A stretch of DNA of 50,502 nucleotides from Bdellovibrionaceae bacterium UBA6502 (GTDB lineage Bacteria > Bdellovibrionota > Bdellovibrionia > Bdellovibrionales > UBA840). The notes beneath the pieces were generated by a model that searched no databases, was not told the origin of the DNA, and worked only from the letters and a program-made list of their open reading frames with translations. Shown here in pieces: positions 26,632 to 35,509 of the stretch. The stretch is taken from the NCBI GenBank assembly GCA_002436415.1, contig DJMA01000002.1, forward strand, positions 1-50,502, given 5' to 3'. Position 1 is the stretch's first letter, and every line of letters starts with the position of its first letter. Made by a program: the position numbers and the translations under genes.

Positions 26632-29424
26632 CTAAGCTACCATCTTGACTACTTTAGAAATTGCTTCTTGAATGTCTTCTTTGTTAAATTTTTCTAAGTA
26701 ATAATTAAATCCTGCCTGACGACCTTTTTCAATATCATCTTTACTATATCTAGTCGTTAGAGCAATCATCGGAATGTTCTTGATTTTATCAGAATTTCTT
26801 ACGTGCTTTGCTAGCTCCCAACCGTTCATATGAGGCATTTCAATATCGGAAACAATCAAATCCATTTCTGGGTTTTTCGCAAGAAAATCAGCTGCATCTT
26901 GACCATCCACTGCCTCGAAAGTTTGATAACCTAACTCTTGAATTAGCTTAACAGCCATTTTTCTAAACATTGGACTATCTTCAGCGATCAAGATTCTTCT
27001 CTTCTCCTCAGGTTTCTTCTGCGACTGCTGTTGCTCGAATTCCATAGTTCTCTTAAAGTCAGGTCCTCCAAAATTCGTATTCTCCAGCATCTTAAATACA
27101 TCTATCACAGAGGCCGTTTTATCACGAATAAATAGAGTTCCTAAAACACCAGGGCGGTCACTGACATTATCATTAATCTCTTCAATCGTATTTGCGACAT
27201 CCAAAATACTCTCAACAACAAAGCCCACATAAGTTCCACGAAGTGCTAAAACAAAAACCGGCAAAACGCTTGGCAACTCATCAAATCCAGATTTGGCATA
27301 ACCAAGCTCTTTATGAATAAAATAAAGAGGCATTGCACTTCCACGATAATGAATCACAGCTTGATCCCCAGTAAACTCTACCTTTTCTTTGTCAAACTCT
27401 TCTAAACGATTTACCAAGACAAGAGGAACCGTATACAGATCATTTGGACGATCATAAACCTTAAATAGTAACATCTCTTGATTGTCTTTAGAAAATTGTT
27501 GCTCCAAGGAATCTTCCTCTCTTCTTGAATCCAAATTAAGATGTATGAAGTTTGCAATTCCATTCACATCTAAAATCAGAGAAACTAAACCGTCACCCAT
27601 AATTGTGGCACCCGCATAGTATTGAAGGTTTTTTAATTGCTTCGCCAAAGGCTTAACAACAATCTCAACTGTATCGCTAATTTCATCCACCACTAGGCCA
27701 TAAACTCTACCATCAGAATTTAAAACGACTATGTTTTGTGACTGAAGGTCTACATCTTCCTTTTCAGGTAAATTTAAAACTCGATTCAAAGAAATGATTG
27801 GTATTAAATCCCCGCGAAGTCTAAAGAACTCAGCACCATTAATCACCTCAATTTGACTTTCACCGGAACTATCAGCACGAACTAATTCTAGTAAATTGAT
27901 TTGCGGAATCGCAAAAGAACTAGCTCCAGAATGAACGATTAAAGCTGGTATAATAGCTAATGTTAGAGGGATTTTTAACTTAAAAGTGGTACCCACACCC
28001 TCTAGAGATGTGATCTCAATTTTACCACCTATTTTTTCAATATTATTTCTAACCACGTCCATACCTACACCGCGACCAGAAATATTAGTAACCTTCTGAG
28101 CCGTAGAAAAACCCGGTAAAAAGATGAGGTTTAAAGTTTCTTTTTCTGACAAACTAGCTGCTTTTTCAGGAGTGATTAAGCCTTTAGAAACGGCTTTCTC
28201 TTTTAGCTTTTCTTTACTAATCCCACCACCGTCATCAGCGATCTCTATCGTTACCTGACCACCTTCGTGATAGGCATTAATAGATAGAGTTCCAAGCTCT
28301 GGTTTACTAGCAGCCGCTCTTACATCAGGCATTTCTATACCATGATCTACCGAGTTCCTAATCATATGAGTTAATGGATCTTTAATAGCTTCTAGTAAAG
28401 TTTTATCTAGCTCCGTAGATTTTCCTTCGATTTTAAGATCAATGTTCTTTCCAAGATCACGAGCCATATCACGAACGATTCTTTCAAAGCGAGTTAAGAC
28501 CGTACCAATCGGTTGCATTCTAGTAGTCATTACATCTTCTTGTAGCTCGGTGGTAATGGTATTTAATTGATTACTCAACCTTTGCAGCTCACTGCTATCA
28601 TCACTACTTGCAAACTGTAAAATTTGATTTCTCGTCAAAACCAACTCACCAACAACATTCATAATTTTATCAAGCAAACTTACATTCACTCGAACAACGC
28701 TGTCGGTAATGCTATTTTCTTGCTTCTGTGGAGCTTGGGCTTTTTTAGGCTCAGGTTTTGCACTAATGGCACCTGGAGCTTCCGTAGGAATATTGCCCTG
28801 GTGGATCACAGCAGCCTTAGGCTTTGTCTCTTGCTGAATTGGAACTACATTTTCACTAGCTTTTGGAGCTGGCGCTGGAGCGGCTGCCGGAGCAGGCTCC
28901 ACCACCTGCTTAAGTACCTCAGGCGCTTCAATATTCACATCAGAAATCTTTGACTCCCCTAATGCCTTGGCCAGTTCTTGAGTTGTATCTAGCAGATGAC
29001 TATCAGGACTCATCATTTCATTCTGAGTAACATCACTTTCAATCATAGCTAAGAGTCTCTTAACTAAGTCATCAAACTTACCTTCAGGTTCTTCACCTGT
29101 CTGCTCAACACCGTTTACAAAAAATTGGATGGCATCGACACTCTCTAAAGCCAAGTCAATAAAACTACCGTTTAAAGGAAGTTTATCAGCACGAATTAAG
29201 TCTAAAACATTTTCCAGATTATGAGTAAGCTTCTCTAAGTTTTTTAATTTTAAGAAACCAGCACCGCCCTTAATGGTATGCACTGCTCGGTAAAGCTCGT
29301 TGATCATATCTTTATTTTCTGGATCTTTTTCCAAGGAGGTCAAACGCGTAGAAATGATTTGCACGTTCTCTGAAGATTCTAAAATAAATTCTTGTACAAT
29401 TGGTGAAAGTTTCTCTTGGCCCAT
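26632..29424 (-). CDS. cheA: Chemotaxis histidine kinase CheA with second CheW-like domain and C-terminal receiver
   Basis: Domains in order: Hpt with phospho-His 49 (VHTIKGGAGFL); a Pro/Ala-rich linker (about 165-240); dimerisation helices (about 245-300); HATPase with the N box LTHMIRNSVDHGIE and the G boxes DDGGGIS and GRGVGMDVV; a CheW domain (about 490-640); a second, more divergent CheW-like domain (about 655-790); and a receiver (about 805-930) with IAEDSP, acceptor in VSDIEMPHMNG and LEKF in place of KPF. The fused receiver and second CheW-like domain set it apart from the Escherichia coli kinase. It heads the cheA-cheW-cheB-receiver-Hpt-Hpt/receiver operon. Confidence 0.95.
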   Translation of the reverse strand: MGQEKLSPIVQEFILESSENVQIISTRLTSLEKDPENKDMINELYRAVHTIKGGAGFLKLKNLEKLTHNLENVLDLIRADKLPLNGSFIDLALESVDAIQFFVNGVEQTGEEPEGKFDDLVKRLLAMIESDVTQNEMMSPDSHLLDTTQELAKALGESKISDVNIEAPEVLKQVVEPAPAAAPAPAPKASENVVPIQQETKPKAAVIHQGNIPTEAPGAISAKPEPKKAQAPQKQENSITDSVVRVNVSLLDKIMNVVGELVLTRNQILQFASSDDSSELQRLSNQLNTITTELQEDVMTTRMQPIGTVLTRFERIVRDMARDLGKNIDLKIEGKSTELDKTLLEAIKDPLTHMIRNSVDHGIEMPDVRAAASKPELGTLSINAYHEGGQVTIEIADDGGGISKEKLKEKAVSKGLITPEKAASLSEKETLNLIFLPGFSTAQKVTNISGRGVGMDVVRNNIEKIGGKIEITSLEGVGTTFKLKIPLTLAIIPALIVHSGASSFAIPQINLLELVRADSSGESQIEVINGAEFFRLRGDLIPIISLNRVLNLPEKEDVDLQSQNIVVLNSDGRVYGLVVDEISDTVEIVVKPLAKQLKNLQYYAGATIMGDGLVSLILDVNGIANFIHLNLDSRREEDSLEQQFSKDNQEMLLFKVYDRPNDLYTVPLVLVNRLEEFDKEKVEFTGDQAVIHYRGSAMPLYFIHKELGYAKSGFDELPSVLPVFVLALRGTYVGFVVESILDVANTIEEINDNVSDRPGVLGTLFIRDKTASVIDVFKMLENTNFGGPDFKRTMEFEQQQSQKKPEEKRRILIAEDSPMFRKMAVKLIQELGYQTFEAVDGQDAADFLAKNPEMDLIVSDIEMPHMNGWELAKHVRNSDKIKNIPMIALTTRYSKDDIEKGRQAGFNYYLEKFNKEDIQEAISKVVKMVA

Positions 29425-29540
29425 GTTTTAATTTTCTCCCATCTCAGTTGCCTATCGGCAATCGCTCACTAAAATGTGAAGGAATTCTAGCTCTTTACAT
29501 TAAATTCATACTTCTAAATCTTTTGTTTTATAATGATAAA

Positions 29541-29569
29541 AAGAAAAAGGAGCCTTATGCGGCTCCTTT
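29541..29569 (-). terminator. Intrinsic terminator of the cheY-cheR transcript
   Basis: On the minus strand AAAGGAGCC pairs with GGCTCCTTT around the loop GCATAA, followed by a T-rich run (TTTTTCTTTTT). The stem starts in the last codons of cheR and the stop codon is in the loop. It separates cheY-cheR from cheA, which therefore needs its own promoter in the 130-base gap. Confidence 0.88.
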
Positions 29570-30406
29570 ATTTTCGTCCAATGGCTTTTGAAACATCGCC
29601 ACACCACCAATGGTTTGCCCGACAAAATCTTTGTTGAGCCCGAAGGTGTTTTCCGTATTTCCAAGCAGCAATATCCCGCCTGGCTTTAGGCTTTGGTATA
29701 GCTTCTCTAACACCATGGCCTTGTTTTCTTTTTTCTGATAGATCAAAACATTTCGACAACAGATTAAATCAAACTGTCCCGTTGGATAAGAGCCAGTTAA
29801 AAGATTAAAATTAGAAAAATTCACCTTTGAAGGGAAGTTCTCTCTAATTTGCCAGCCACTAGAGTCCGTTTGTTTAAAATACTTGGTAAGCATTAAGATC
29901 GGTAAACCTCGTTGTGCCTCTAATTGAGAATAAACCCCAGCCTTGGCTTTTTCTAAAATGCTATTACTAATATCAGTAGCTTTAAATTCAAAACCTTTCT
30001 CAATAGCCCCAGGTCTTTTCTCTTCGATGTTCATCATGATTGAGTAAATCTCTTGGCCTGAACTAGAGGCACAAGACCAAACAGAAACCCTGCCGCCTTG
30101 ATCAATCTTCTCTAACCATTGCGGAACAAGCTCAGATTTAATGGCGTTAAAAACACCTGGATCACGAAAGAAATAAGTTTCGTTATTCGTGGCTAAATCC
30201 ACTATCATCTGATGAACTCTTTGATCCTTAACCGCTCCACCTTGGATGGCTTTTAGTACATCATTCTCATCAGAAGTCTCTAAAAACTTCATCAATTTGT
30301 TGATTCGAGCATCAAGCTGATAGTAGTTGGCTTCGGCGTAATGGATACCCGTATGCTTGAATATATAATCTGAAAACTCTTCGTAAAACTTATTTTTAAA
30401 CTGCAT
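29555..30406 (-). CDS. cheR: Chemotaxis protein methyltransferase CheR
   Basis: The N-terminal all-helical CheR_N part (LDARINKLMKFLET) is followed by a SAM methyltransferase domain: NNETYFFRDP, SVWSCASSSGQEIYSIMM (the SAM glycine motif), ATDISNSIL and FDLICCRNVLIY. CheR methylates glutamates of chemoreceptors. ATG at 30406 overlaps the end of the upstream cheY gene; a GTG nine bases earlier is also open, and neither has a strong ribosome site, suggesting translational coupling. Confidence 0.95.
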   Translation of the reverse strand: MQFKNKFYEEFSDYIFKHTGIHYAEANYYQLDARINKLMKFLETSDENDVLKAIQGGAVKDQRVHQMIVDLATNNETYFFRDPGVFNAIKSELVPQWLEKIDQGGRVSVWSCASSSGQEIYSIMMNIEEKRPGAIEKGFEFKATDISNSILEKAKAGVYSQLEAQRGLPILMLTKYFKQTDSSGWQIRENFPSKVNFSNFNLLTGSYPTGQFDLICCRNVLIYQKKENKAMVLEKLYQSLKPGGILLLGNTENTFGLNKDFVGQTIGGVAMFQKPLDENKGAA

Positions 30407-30770
30407 AAGACACACCAGTTACCATTTCGATTTTACCAAATAGAACATCGTCAGTAAAAGGCTTCATGATAAACTCCACCACACCTTTTTCGATCACTTC
30501 TTGAATTTTTTCAGGCTTATTTTCGGTCGTCATCATCACGATAGGAGAGCTAGTTAAAGACTCTTCTTTAACTGCCACCAAAAAACTTGGACCATCCATT
30601 ACTGGCATATTCCAATCCAATAAGATTAGATCCACTGCCTCACCAGCAGAAAGCTTTTCTTTTGCAACCTGTCCATTTTCCGCTAAAATTACTGTAATCC
30701 CTCTAGATTCTAATGTTTCTTTTACCAATGCTTGAATCATCTTTGAGTCGTCGACAACCATGATTTTCAT
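30396..30770 (-). CDS. cheY: CheY-type response regulator upstream of cheR
   Basis: A single receiver domain of 124 residues with IMVVDDSKMI, acceptor Asp in LLDWNMPVMDG, Thr in MMTTENK and Lys in FIMKPFTDD. ATG 30770 is chosen because GGAGAAC lies 9 bases upstream; an earlier start at 30803 lacks one. It overlaps cheR by 11 bases. It is the second CheY-like protein of the window; its LDWNMP motif is close to that of the gene at 9853. Confidence 0.92.
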   Translation of the reverse strand: MKIMVVDDSKMIQALVKETLESRGITVILAENGQVAKEKLSAGEAVDLILLDWNMPVMDGPSFLVAVKEESLTSSPIVMMTTENKPEKIQEVIEKGVVEFIMKPFTDDVLFGKIEMVTGVSYAV

Positions 30771-30864
30771 AAAACTGTTCTCCTTGCAAAAACTTGTCGG
30801 CAAATCATCAGAAGCATTTGACTATTTTATGAAAACTCACACGAAGGAAACATATTTGTATCAA

Positions 30865-30896
30865 AAAGAAAAAAGCAGGGCCAGAGCCCTGCTTTT
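30865..30896 (-). terminator. Intrinsic terminator after greA
   Basis: AAAAGCAGGGC and GCCCTGCTTTT (30871-30881 and 30886-30896) form an 11-base stem with a 4-base loop. Read on the minus strand it continues into a T-rich run, so it ends greA before cheY. A smaller palindrome (AGATCT cag AGATCT) lies just upstream near the greA stop. Confidence 0.9.
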
Positions 30897-30925
30897 ATTT
30901 AATTCTCTAATAGATCTCAGAGATC

Positions 30926-31402
30926 TTAGATGTATTGAATTTCTACGATTTCGTAAGATTTTACTCCACCAGGTGCTTTAACATCTGCCTGATCACCAAT
31001 GTATTTACCGATCAAAGCTCTCGCGATGGGCGAAGCCACTGAAATTTTCCCTTTATCGACATCCGCTTCAGGAACGCCAACAATTTGGTACTGCATTTCT
31101 TTGTCAGTATCGATGTCTACTACTTTAACCGTAGCACCAAATACTACATTCTCGGCCTGAATTTCAGACACATTAATTACCTGGGCATTGGCAAGTTGAC
31201 CCTGAATCTCAGAAATCCTTGCTTCAATATAACCCTGTCTATCCTTAGCAGCATCGTAGTCTGCATTTTCACTCAAATCACCATGAGACCTAGCTTCTTC
31301 AATCGCTTTCACAACCGCTGGACGCTCTTCTGTAACTAAGCGCTTCAGTTCAACTTCCAGTTTTTCTTTACCAGCTAGCGTAAGTGGAAAAGTTTCCGCC
31401 AT
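30926..31402 (-). CDS. greA: Transcription elongation factor GreA
   Basis: The N-terminal coiled coil has LTLAGKEKLEVELKRL, the acidic tip ARSHGDLSENADYDAAKDRQ (residues that reach into the RNA polymerase secondary channel) and the C-terminal globular domain has VASPIARALIGKYIGD. Length 158 is standard. GreA stimulates cleavage of backtracked transcripts. GGAGGTTAAAA precedes ATG. Divergent from mgtE. Confidence 0.97.
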   Translation of the reverse strand: MAETFPLTLAGKEKLEVELKRLVTEERPAVVKAIEEARSHGDLSENADYDAAKDRQGYIEARISEIQGQLANAQVINVSEIQAENVVFGATVKVVDIDTDKEMQYQIVGVPEADVDKGKISVASPIARALIGKYIGDQADVKAPGGVKSYEIVEIQYI

Positions 31403-31499
31403 TTTTAACCTCCATAAAGGAATCTTTATACCCTAAGGGTTTGACCTAATCAATGCTTTGAGTCATCATGGAGCTTAAATATCTAAATGGATTCATGAA

Positions 31500-32855
31500 A
31501 TGACGCTAAACAACACGAATATTACAATTATTCGAAGACTTCTTGGTGGTAAAAACACCAGGCCGCTGCGCGGCATTTTGTCAAAATTAAGTCCTTCTGA
31601 TTTAGCTAGTTTGTTTAATCACTTAAGCGGTAGAGAAACCAATCTCTTTGTCGATGCATTGATCGCACTAGACAATGTAACTACGGTTTTACTCCAAGTT
31701 CCCTACCAAAAACTAACGCCTATCTTATCATCATTAGATAAAAACAAATTATTAGTTATTTTAAATTATTCCTCTGAAGATGAAGCGGCTGAAATCCTTT
31801 CGCTTTTACATGAAGATTACTGTAACGAGCTTCTTGATCTTTTAGATCCAAAAAGAAGTAAAAAATTAAAGTTAATTCTTAGCTACCCAGAAAACTCGGC
31901 TGGCCGAATTATGAACACCACCGTGTTCTCTCTACCTGCCAATATGAAATGCTCTGAAGCTACGGAGTTATTGAGATCCTACGCTCAAGAGGAGTCCATC
32001 TACTACATTTATTGTACTTCAGAGGATGCAAACTTAATCGGGGTGATTAGTTTACGAGAATTAGTTACTGCCCCTGCAAATTTGAAACTTTCTGATTTAC
32101 ATTCCGACGGAATCATTAGTGTTGGCCCAGAAACAAAAGAAGAGGAAGTGGCACAAATATTCGAAAAGTATAATTTCATTGCTGTTCCAGTGGTTAATGA
32201 ACAGAATAAACTTTTAGGAATAGTTACCGTTGATGAAATTTTGGATGTTATTCAAGATCAGGTAACATCTGATATCTATGCGAGTGCTGGTCTTCAAGAA
32301 GACGACCGGGTTTATTCCACCGCCACTAGATCTATAAAAAACAGACTCCCTTGGATGGCCTTTAATCTAATACTAGCCGCCTATGTTAGTTCCGTGGTGA
32401 GCTTGTTTGAAAAAACCATGAGTGAAGTTATCATTCTTGCAACTTTAAATAATATTGTTGCTGGTATGGGTGGAAACACTGGGATTCAAACCCTTACGGT
32501 TTTTACTCGAGGTATTGCAAGAGGTGATTTTCAGTTTATAAGCTACTCTAGGGCTGTATTTAAAGAAGTTACGGTTGGCTTGATAAATGGTGTTGTCACC
32601 GGAGTTTTGGCTGCGGTTTTAGTTTATTTTTGGAAAGACAGCGCAATCGTTGGAATTATCATCTGTATATCCATGATTCTAAACTCATTAGTAGCAACCA
32701 CCGTTGGGAGTCTAGTGCCTGTTTTGCTAAAGAAACTTAATTTTGACCCAGCGGCAGGTAGTGGTGTTATAGTAACTATGATCACTGATAGCTTTGGATT
32801 TTTTAGTTTCCTGGGTATCGCATCTTTAGGCTTAAAACATTTTGGACATTTATGA
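31500..32855 (+). CDS. mgtE: MgtE-type magnesium transporter
   Basis: Residues about 1-130 are the superhelical MgtE N domain, about 130-260 two CBS domains (NSAGRIMNT, YNFIAVPVVNEQNKLLGIVT), and about 280-450 five membrane helices with GNTGIQT and the pore-lining AAGSGVIVTMITD pattern. MgtE channels import Mg2+ and close when cytosolic Mg2+ is high. The 97 bases upstream are too short for an M-box riboswitch and none was seen. The stop overlaps the next gene by ATGA. Confidence 0.95.
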   Translation: MTLNNTNITIIRRLLGGKNTRPLRGILSKLSPSDLASLFNHLSGRETNLFVDALIALDNVTTVLLQVPYQKLTPILSSLDKNKLLVILNYSSEDEAAEILSLLHEDYCNELLDLLDPKRSKKLKLILSYPENSAGRIMNTTVFSLPANMKCSEATELLRSYAQEESIYYIYCTSEDANLIGVISLRELVTAPANLKLSDLHSDGIISVGPETKEEEVAQIFEKYNFIAVPVVNEQNKLLGIVTVDEILDVIQDQVTSDIYASAGLQEDDRVYSTATRSIKNRLPWMAFNLILAAYVSSVVSLFEKTMSEVIILATLNNIVAGMGGNTGIQTLTVFTRGIARGDFQFISYSRAVFKEVTVGLINGVVTGVLAAVLVYFWKDSAIVGIIICISMILNSLVATTVGSLVPVLLKKLNFDPAAGSGVIVTMITDSFGFFSFLGIASLGLKHFGHL

Positions 32856-33832
32856 AGGAACTTTTAAATAAAATAAAGGCAGCAAAACAAATTTTACTCA
32901 GCACTCACCGTGCCCCGGATGGTGATGGCTTTGGAGCAGAAGTCGCTCTTTATCATGCCTTGATTAAGTTAAATAAAAAAGTACACCTTCTACATGTGGA
33001 TGAACCTGCCTTTAAATACAATTTTTTAAGGAAAAAAGTCCGTCTAGATGTATTTAGCAATGAAAGCCAACCCGAGGCTAGTGAGACGGATTTAATTTTG
33101 GTTTTTGACACCAATGACGGCAGAATGCTACCTGGTTTATGGAATTGGGTTACAGAAAACAAGATCCAGTTTGCCTTTATAGATCATCACCCTTTTTTAG
33201 AAGATGCACCAAACATTGGTGAACTTAGTTTTATCAATACCGATGCAGCTAGCACTGGTGAGATCGTTTATTCTATGATCAAAGACCTAGAAGTAGAGAT
33301 GGACGAAAACATTGCAGAAGCGCTCTACACAAGTGTCTGCTTTGACACCCAACTTTTTCGTTACGTAAAAAGCTCTGCCATCTCCCATGCAATTGCCGCT
33401 GAAGTGATCCCCTACATTGATGAACCAGAAAGCATTCACGATCATCTGTTTGGTAATATCCCGATAGAAAAATTTCGTTTCCTCGCATATTGCACTAACA
33501 AAATTGAATTTCACTTTAACAATCAATTTGCTTATCTCGAAATTACCGATGAAGACCTAATTCGTTTCAATATGTCTAGCGAAGACACCAGGGATTTAAC
33601 CGATCATATTCTTGGTGTAGATTCCGTAGAAATTTCTCTGGTGGTCATTCCAGCCGAAGGCGGAAAAAAACTTAGCATTCGCTCGAAGAAACCTTTAAGA
33701 GTATTAGAATTGGCAAAACTCTGGAACGGTGGTGGTCATTTGTATGCTTCAGGAGCCTATATTCCTGCAGATTCAAAATCACTGGCCAACCTTAAAAAAG
33801 ATCTTTTGAGTGAGATCAAAAAACTCCTATGA
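32852..33832 (+). CDS. DHH/DHHA1 phosphoesterase (NrnA-like)
   Basis: The N-terminal DHH domain has STHRAPDGDGFGAEVAL (metal ligands), DLILVFDTNDG and FIDHHP; the C-terminal DHHA1 domain ends with the substrate-binding loop GGGHLYASGA. This is the layout of NrnA, which degrades nano-RNA and dephosphorylates pAp. It starts at the ATGA overlap with mgtE and ends in another ATGA overlap with the ferredoxin-like gene, so the three are one operon. Confidence 0.88.
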   Translation: MKELLNKIKAAKQILLSTHRAPDGDGFGAEVALYHALIKLNKKVHLLHVDEPAFKYNFLRKKVRLDVFSNESQPEASETDLILVFDTNDGRMLPGLWNWVTENKIQFAFIDHHPFLEDAPNIGELSFINTDAASTGEIVYSMIKDLEVEMDENIAEALYTSVCFDTQLFRYVKSSAISHAIAAEVIPYIDEPESIHDHLFGNIPIEKFRFLAYCTNKIEFHFNNQFAYLEITDEDLIRFNMSSEDTRDLTDHILGVDSVEISLVVIPAEGGKKLSIRSKKPLRVLELAKLWNGGGHLYASGAYIPADSKSLANLKKDLLSEIKKLL

Positions 33833-34047
33833 AAGCGAAAGAAAAAAAGAAATTAGTTTGTCTATGCAATGGCGTTGAACAATCACTAATTGAAAAAGCC
33901 ATCAAAGAAGGTGCAAAAAGCCTCGATGAAATCTTTGACCTCACCTCAGCTGGTGTTGGCGCATGCGGCGGTTCTTGCCGACCACAAATAAAAAAACTTT
34001 TAGAAATACATAAAAATGAGATTAAGAAAAATCCTGAAGAAGATTGA
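33829..34047 (+). CDS. BFD-like [2Fe-2S]-binding protein
   Basis: The 72-residue protein has the four-cysteine pattern of BFD domains: VCLCNGV (C-x-C) and GACGGSC (C-x2-x-C), with a helical segment between. Such domains bind a [2Fe-2S] cluster and serve in electron or iron exchange (Bfd with bacterioferritin, NifU, NirB). No bacterioferritin is in the window. Its last 26 bases overlap the 3' end of the convergent gene, which encodes a second BFD-like domain. Confidence 0.85.
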   Translation: MKAKEKKKLVCLCNGVEQSLIEKAIKEGAKSLDEIFDLTSAGVGACGGSCRPQIKKLLEIHKNEIKKNPEED

Positions 34048-34438
34048 GCGAGTCCGGCTGACAAGTTCCACAACTTGTACCTGCACTACACATTTTACCA
34101 ATTTTTTCGATATCATTAGCGCCCAAATAAATGCTATCGATCACTAAATCAGTATCCACAGCACGACAATGACATAACTCTTTTTCTGTGTAACTTGGTT
34201 GCCATTCACCAAGATATTTTTGTAAAAGCTCTTTTAAAAGCAAAGAATTTGAGTCTTTATTAACTAGAGTTTTTAAATATTCGCGAGCAGAATCTCTATC
34301 GCTTAGTTTTTTACGAAGTTTCTCAACCTCTTTTAAAAAAGACAATGATCCTCGTGCAAAGATCTTAAGCTCAGCATTTTCTTCAGTAATTTGGATCTTA
34401 TCGCGACAAACAATCTCAGCAACAAAGTCTTTTTTCAT
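34022..34438 (-). CDS. Protein with C-terminal BFD-like [2Fe-2S] domain
   Basis: From ATG 34438 (overlapping the stop of the receiver gene by one base) the protein has 138 residues. The N-terminal 85 are of unknown fold (VAEIVCRDKIQITEENAELK). The last 50 hold a BFD domain: CHCRAV (C-x-C) and CSAGTSCGTCQ. It therefore likely carries an iron-sulfur cluster. Read with the receiver/PilZ-like gene upstream, it may be a redox partner of that regulator, but this is only from position. It converges on another BFD gene with a 26-base overlap. Confidence 0.7.
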   Translation of the reverse strand: MKKDFVAEIVCRDKIQITEENAELKIFARGSLSFLKEVEKLRKKLSDRDSAREYLKTLVNKDSNSLLLKELLQKYLGEWQPSYTEKELCHCRAVDTDLVIDSIYLGANDIEKIGKMCSAGTSCGTCQPDSLNLLQDFS

Positions 34439-35166
34439 TAGGCTTTCGCTTTCGGGATATAGGCAGACGGACAAAAGGTTTCGAGGTAATTTATCCACGG
34501 AGAGACCGAGTCTTTACTTAAATTACTTATATCTAAACCCACGCAGGTCCCCATTTCCCCTTTTAGTTTTTTAACCCACTTTACTTTGCCAACTCCTTCC
34601 AAAGAAATGTCTTCTTTTTCGAAGTTTAGTTTAAAGTGTATATCAGTATCAATTCTTGGCATTTTTTCTAGTTGAGTCAACATGATTCCACCGCGCCCAA
34701 ATTCAACGAACTCAGACTCAAAGCTTGGAAAAATCTTTTCAAAGCTCACTGCGCTCTCCAATAGGATTGTCTCCTTTCCCCAGCGCTCATTCACATTTTT
34801 AGTAAGCTCTGCAACCTTGTTAACAATTTCTTGCAAAACAAATGGCTTTGTAAAGTACCCACTTGCACCCAGCTCATAGGCTTCATCTACTTGAATATCA
34901 GCAAAACCACTAATAAAAATCAATGGAACCTGAATGTTTTGTGAGTTTAAATTTTTAATCAACTCAACACCATCACCACCTGGCATTCTGATGTCGCTAA
35001 TGATCAAATCAAAGGCCTGATGCTTAAATTTTTCTAATGCATCTCTTCCATTCATTGCTGTTTCAACGCTGGCCCCAGACATTTCAAATTCGAATTCTAG
35101 CATTTCACGTAAGTCTGGCTCATCATCTACAATTAGAAGCCTCTTTCCCTTTAAAACATCACTCAT
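34438..35166 (-). CDS. Receiver domain fused to a PilZ-like domain
   Basis: Residues about 8-125 form a receiver (LLIVDDEPDL, acceptor Asp in IISDIRMPGGDG, Lys in YFTKPFVLQ). Residues about 130-240 resemble a PilZ fold (FVEFGRGGIMLTQL, VKWVKKLKGEMGTCVGLDI), but the RxxxR and D/NxSxxG cyclic di-GMP motifs are not intact (SEFVEFGRGG). So it may bind something other than cyclic di-GMP or none. It is coupled to the BFD-like gene by a one-base TAATG overlap. Confidence 0.75.
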   Translation of the reverse strand: MSDVLKGKRLLIVDDEPDLREMLEFEFEMSGASVETAMNGRDALEKFKHQAFDLIISDIRMPGGDGVELIKNLNSQNIQVPLIFISGFADIQVDEAYELGASGYFTKPFVLQEIVNKVAELTKNVNERWGKETILLESAVSFEKIFPSFESEFVEFGRGGIMLTQLEKMPRIDTDIHFKLNFEKEDISLEGVGKVKWVKKLKGEMGTCVGLDISNLSKDSVSPWINYLETFCPSAYIPKAKA

Positions 35167-35509
35167 AACACCTAACTCTTTAAACGTTAAAAATCTAATA
35201 ACTTATCGGAAAGACTTATTCTATCAATACACAAAAAGATAAAATTAATTATTCCGTCTCAATGAAGGACATGAGTTTTAAGAATCATAGAAGATTGATC
35301 TCTTTAGTAGATAGTTTTCCTATTTAAAGGCAAATTTCCTGCACCAAAGAAAGGCTTTTAAATCATACTTATTTCGCCATAAAGCCAATTTCCCCATAAA
35401 AAGCAAACAGACTAGAAATATTTTACAAGGGGCAATATAAAAATAGGATTCTCCACTACTCCTAGATTATTTTAATGCTTTCTAAACATTAATCTCCCTT
35501 GGAGGAAGC
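35167..35509. promoter_or_regulatory. Divergent intergenic region
   Basis: 343 AT-rich bases between the receiver/PilZ-like gene and the DMT transporter gene. No coding potential or strong hairpin was seen. It must hold promoters for both; a GGAGGAAGC ribosome site at its right end sets the TTG start of the transporter. Confidence 0.35.

Noticed and set aside
31403..31499. Possible Mg2+ riboswitch before mgtE.
   Set aside because: Only 97 bases and no M-box-like stems; the greA promoter must also fit here.
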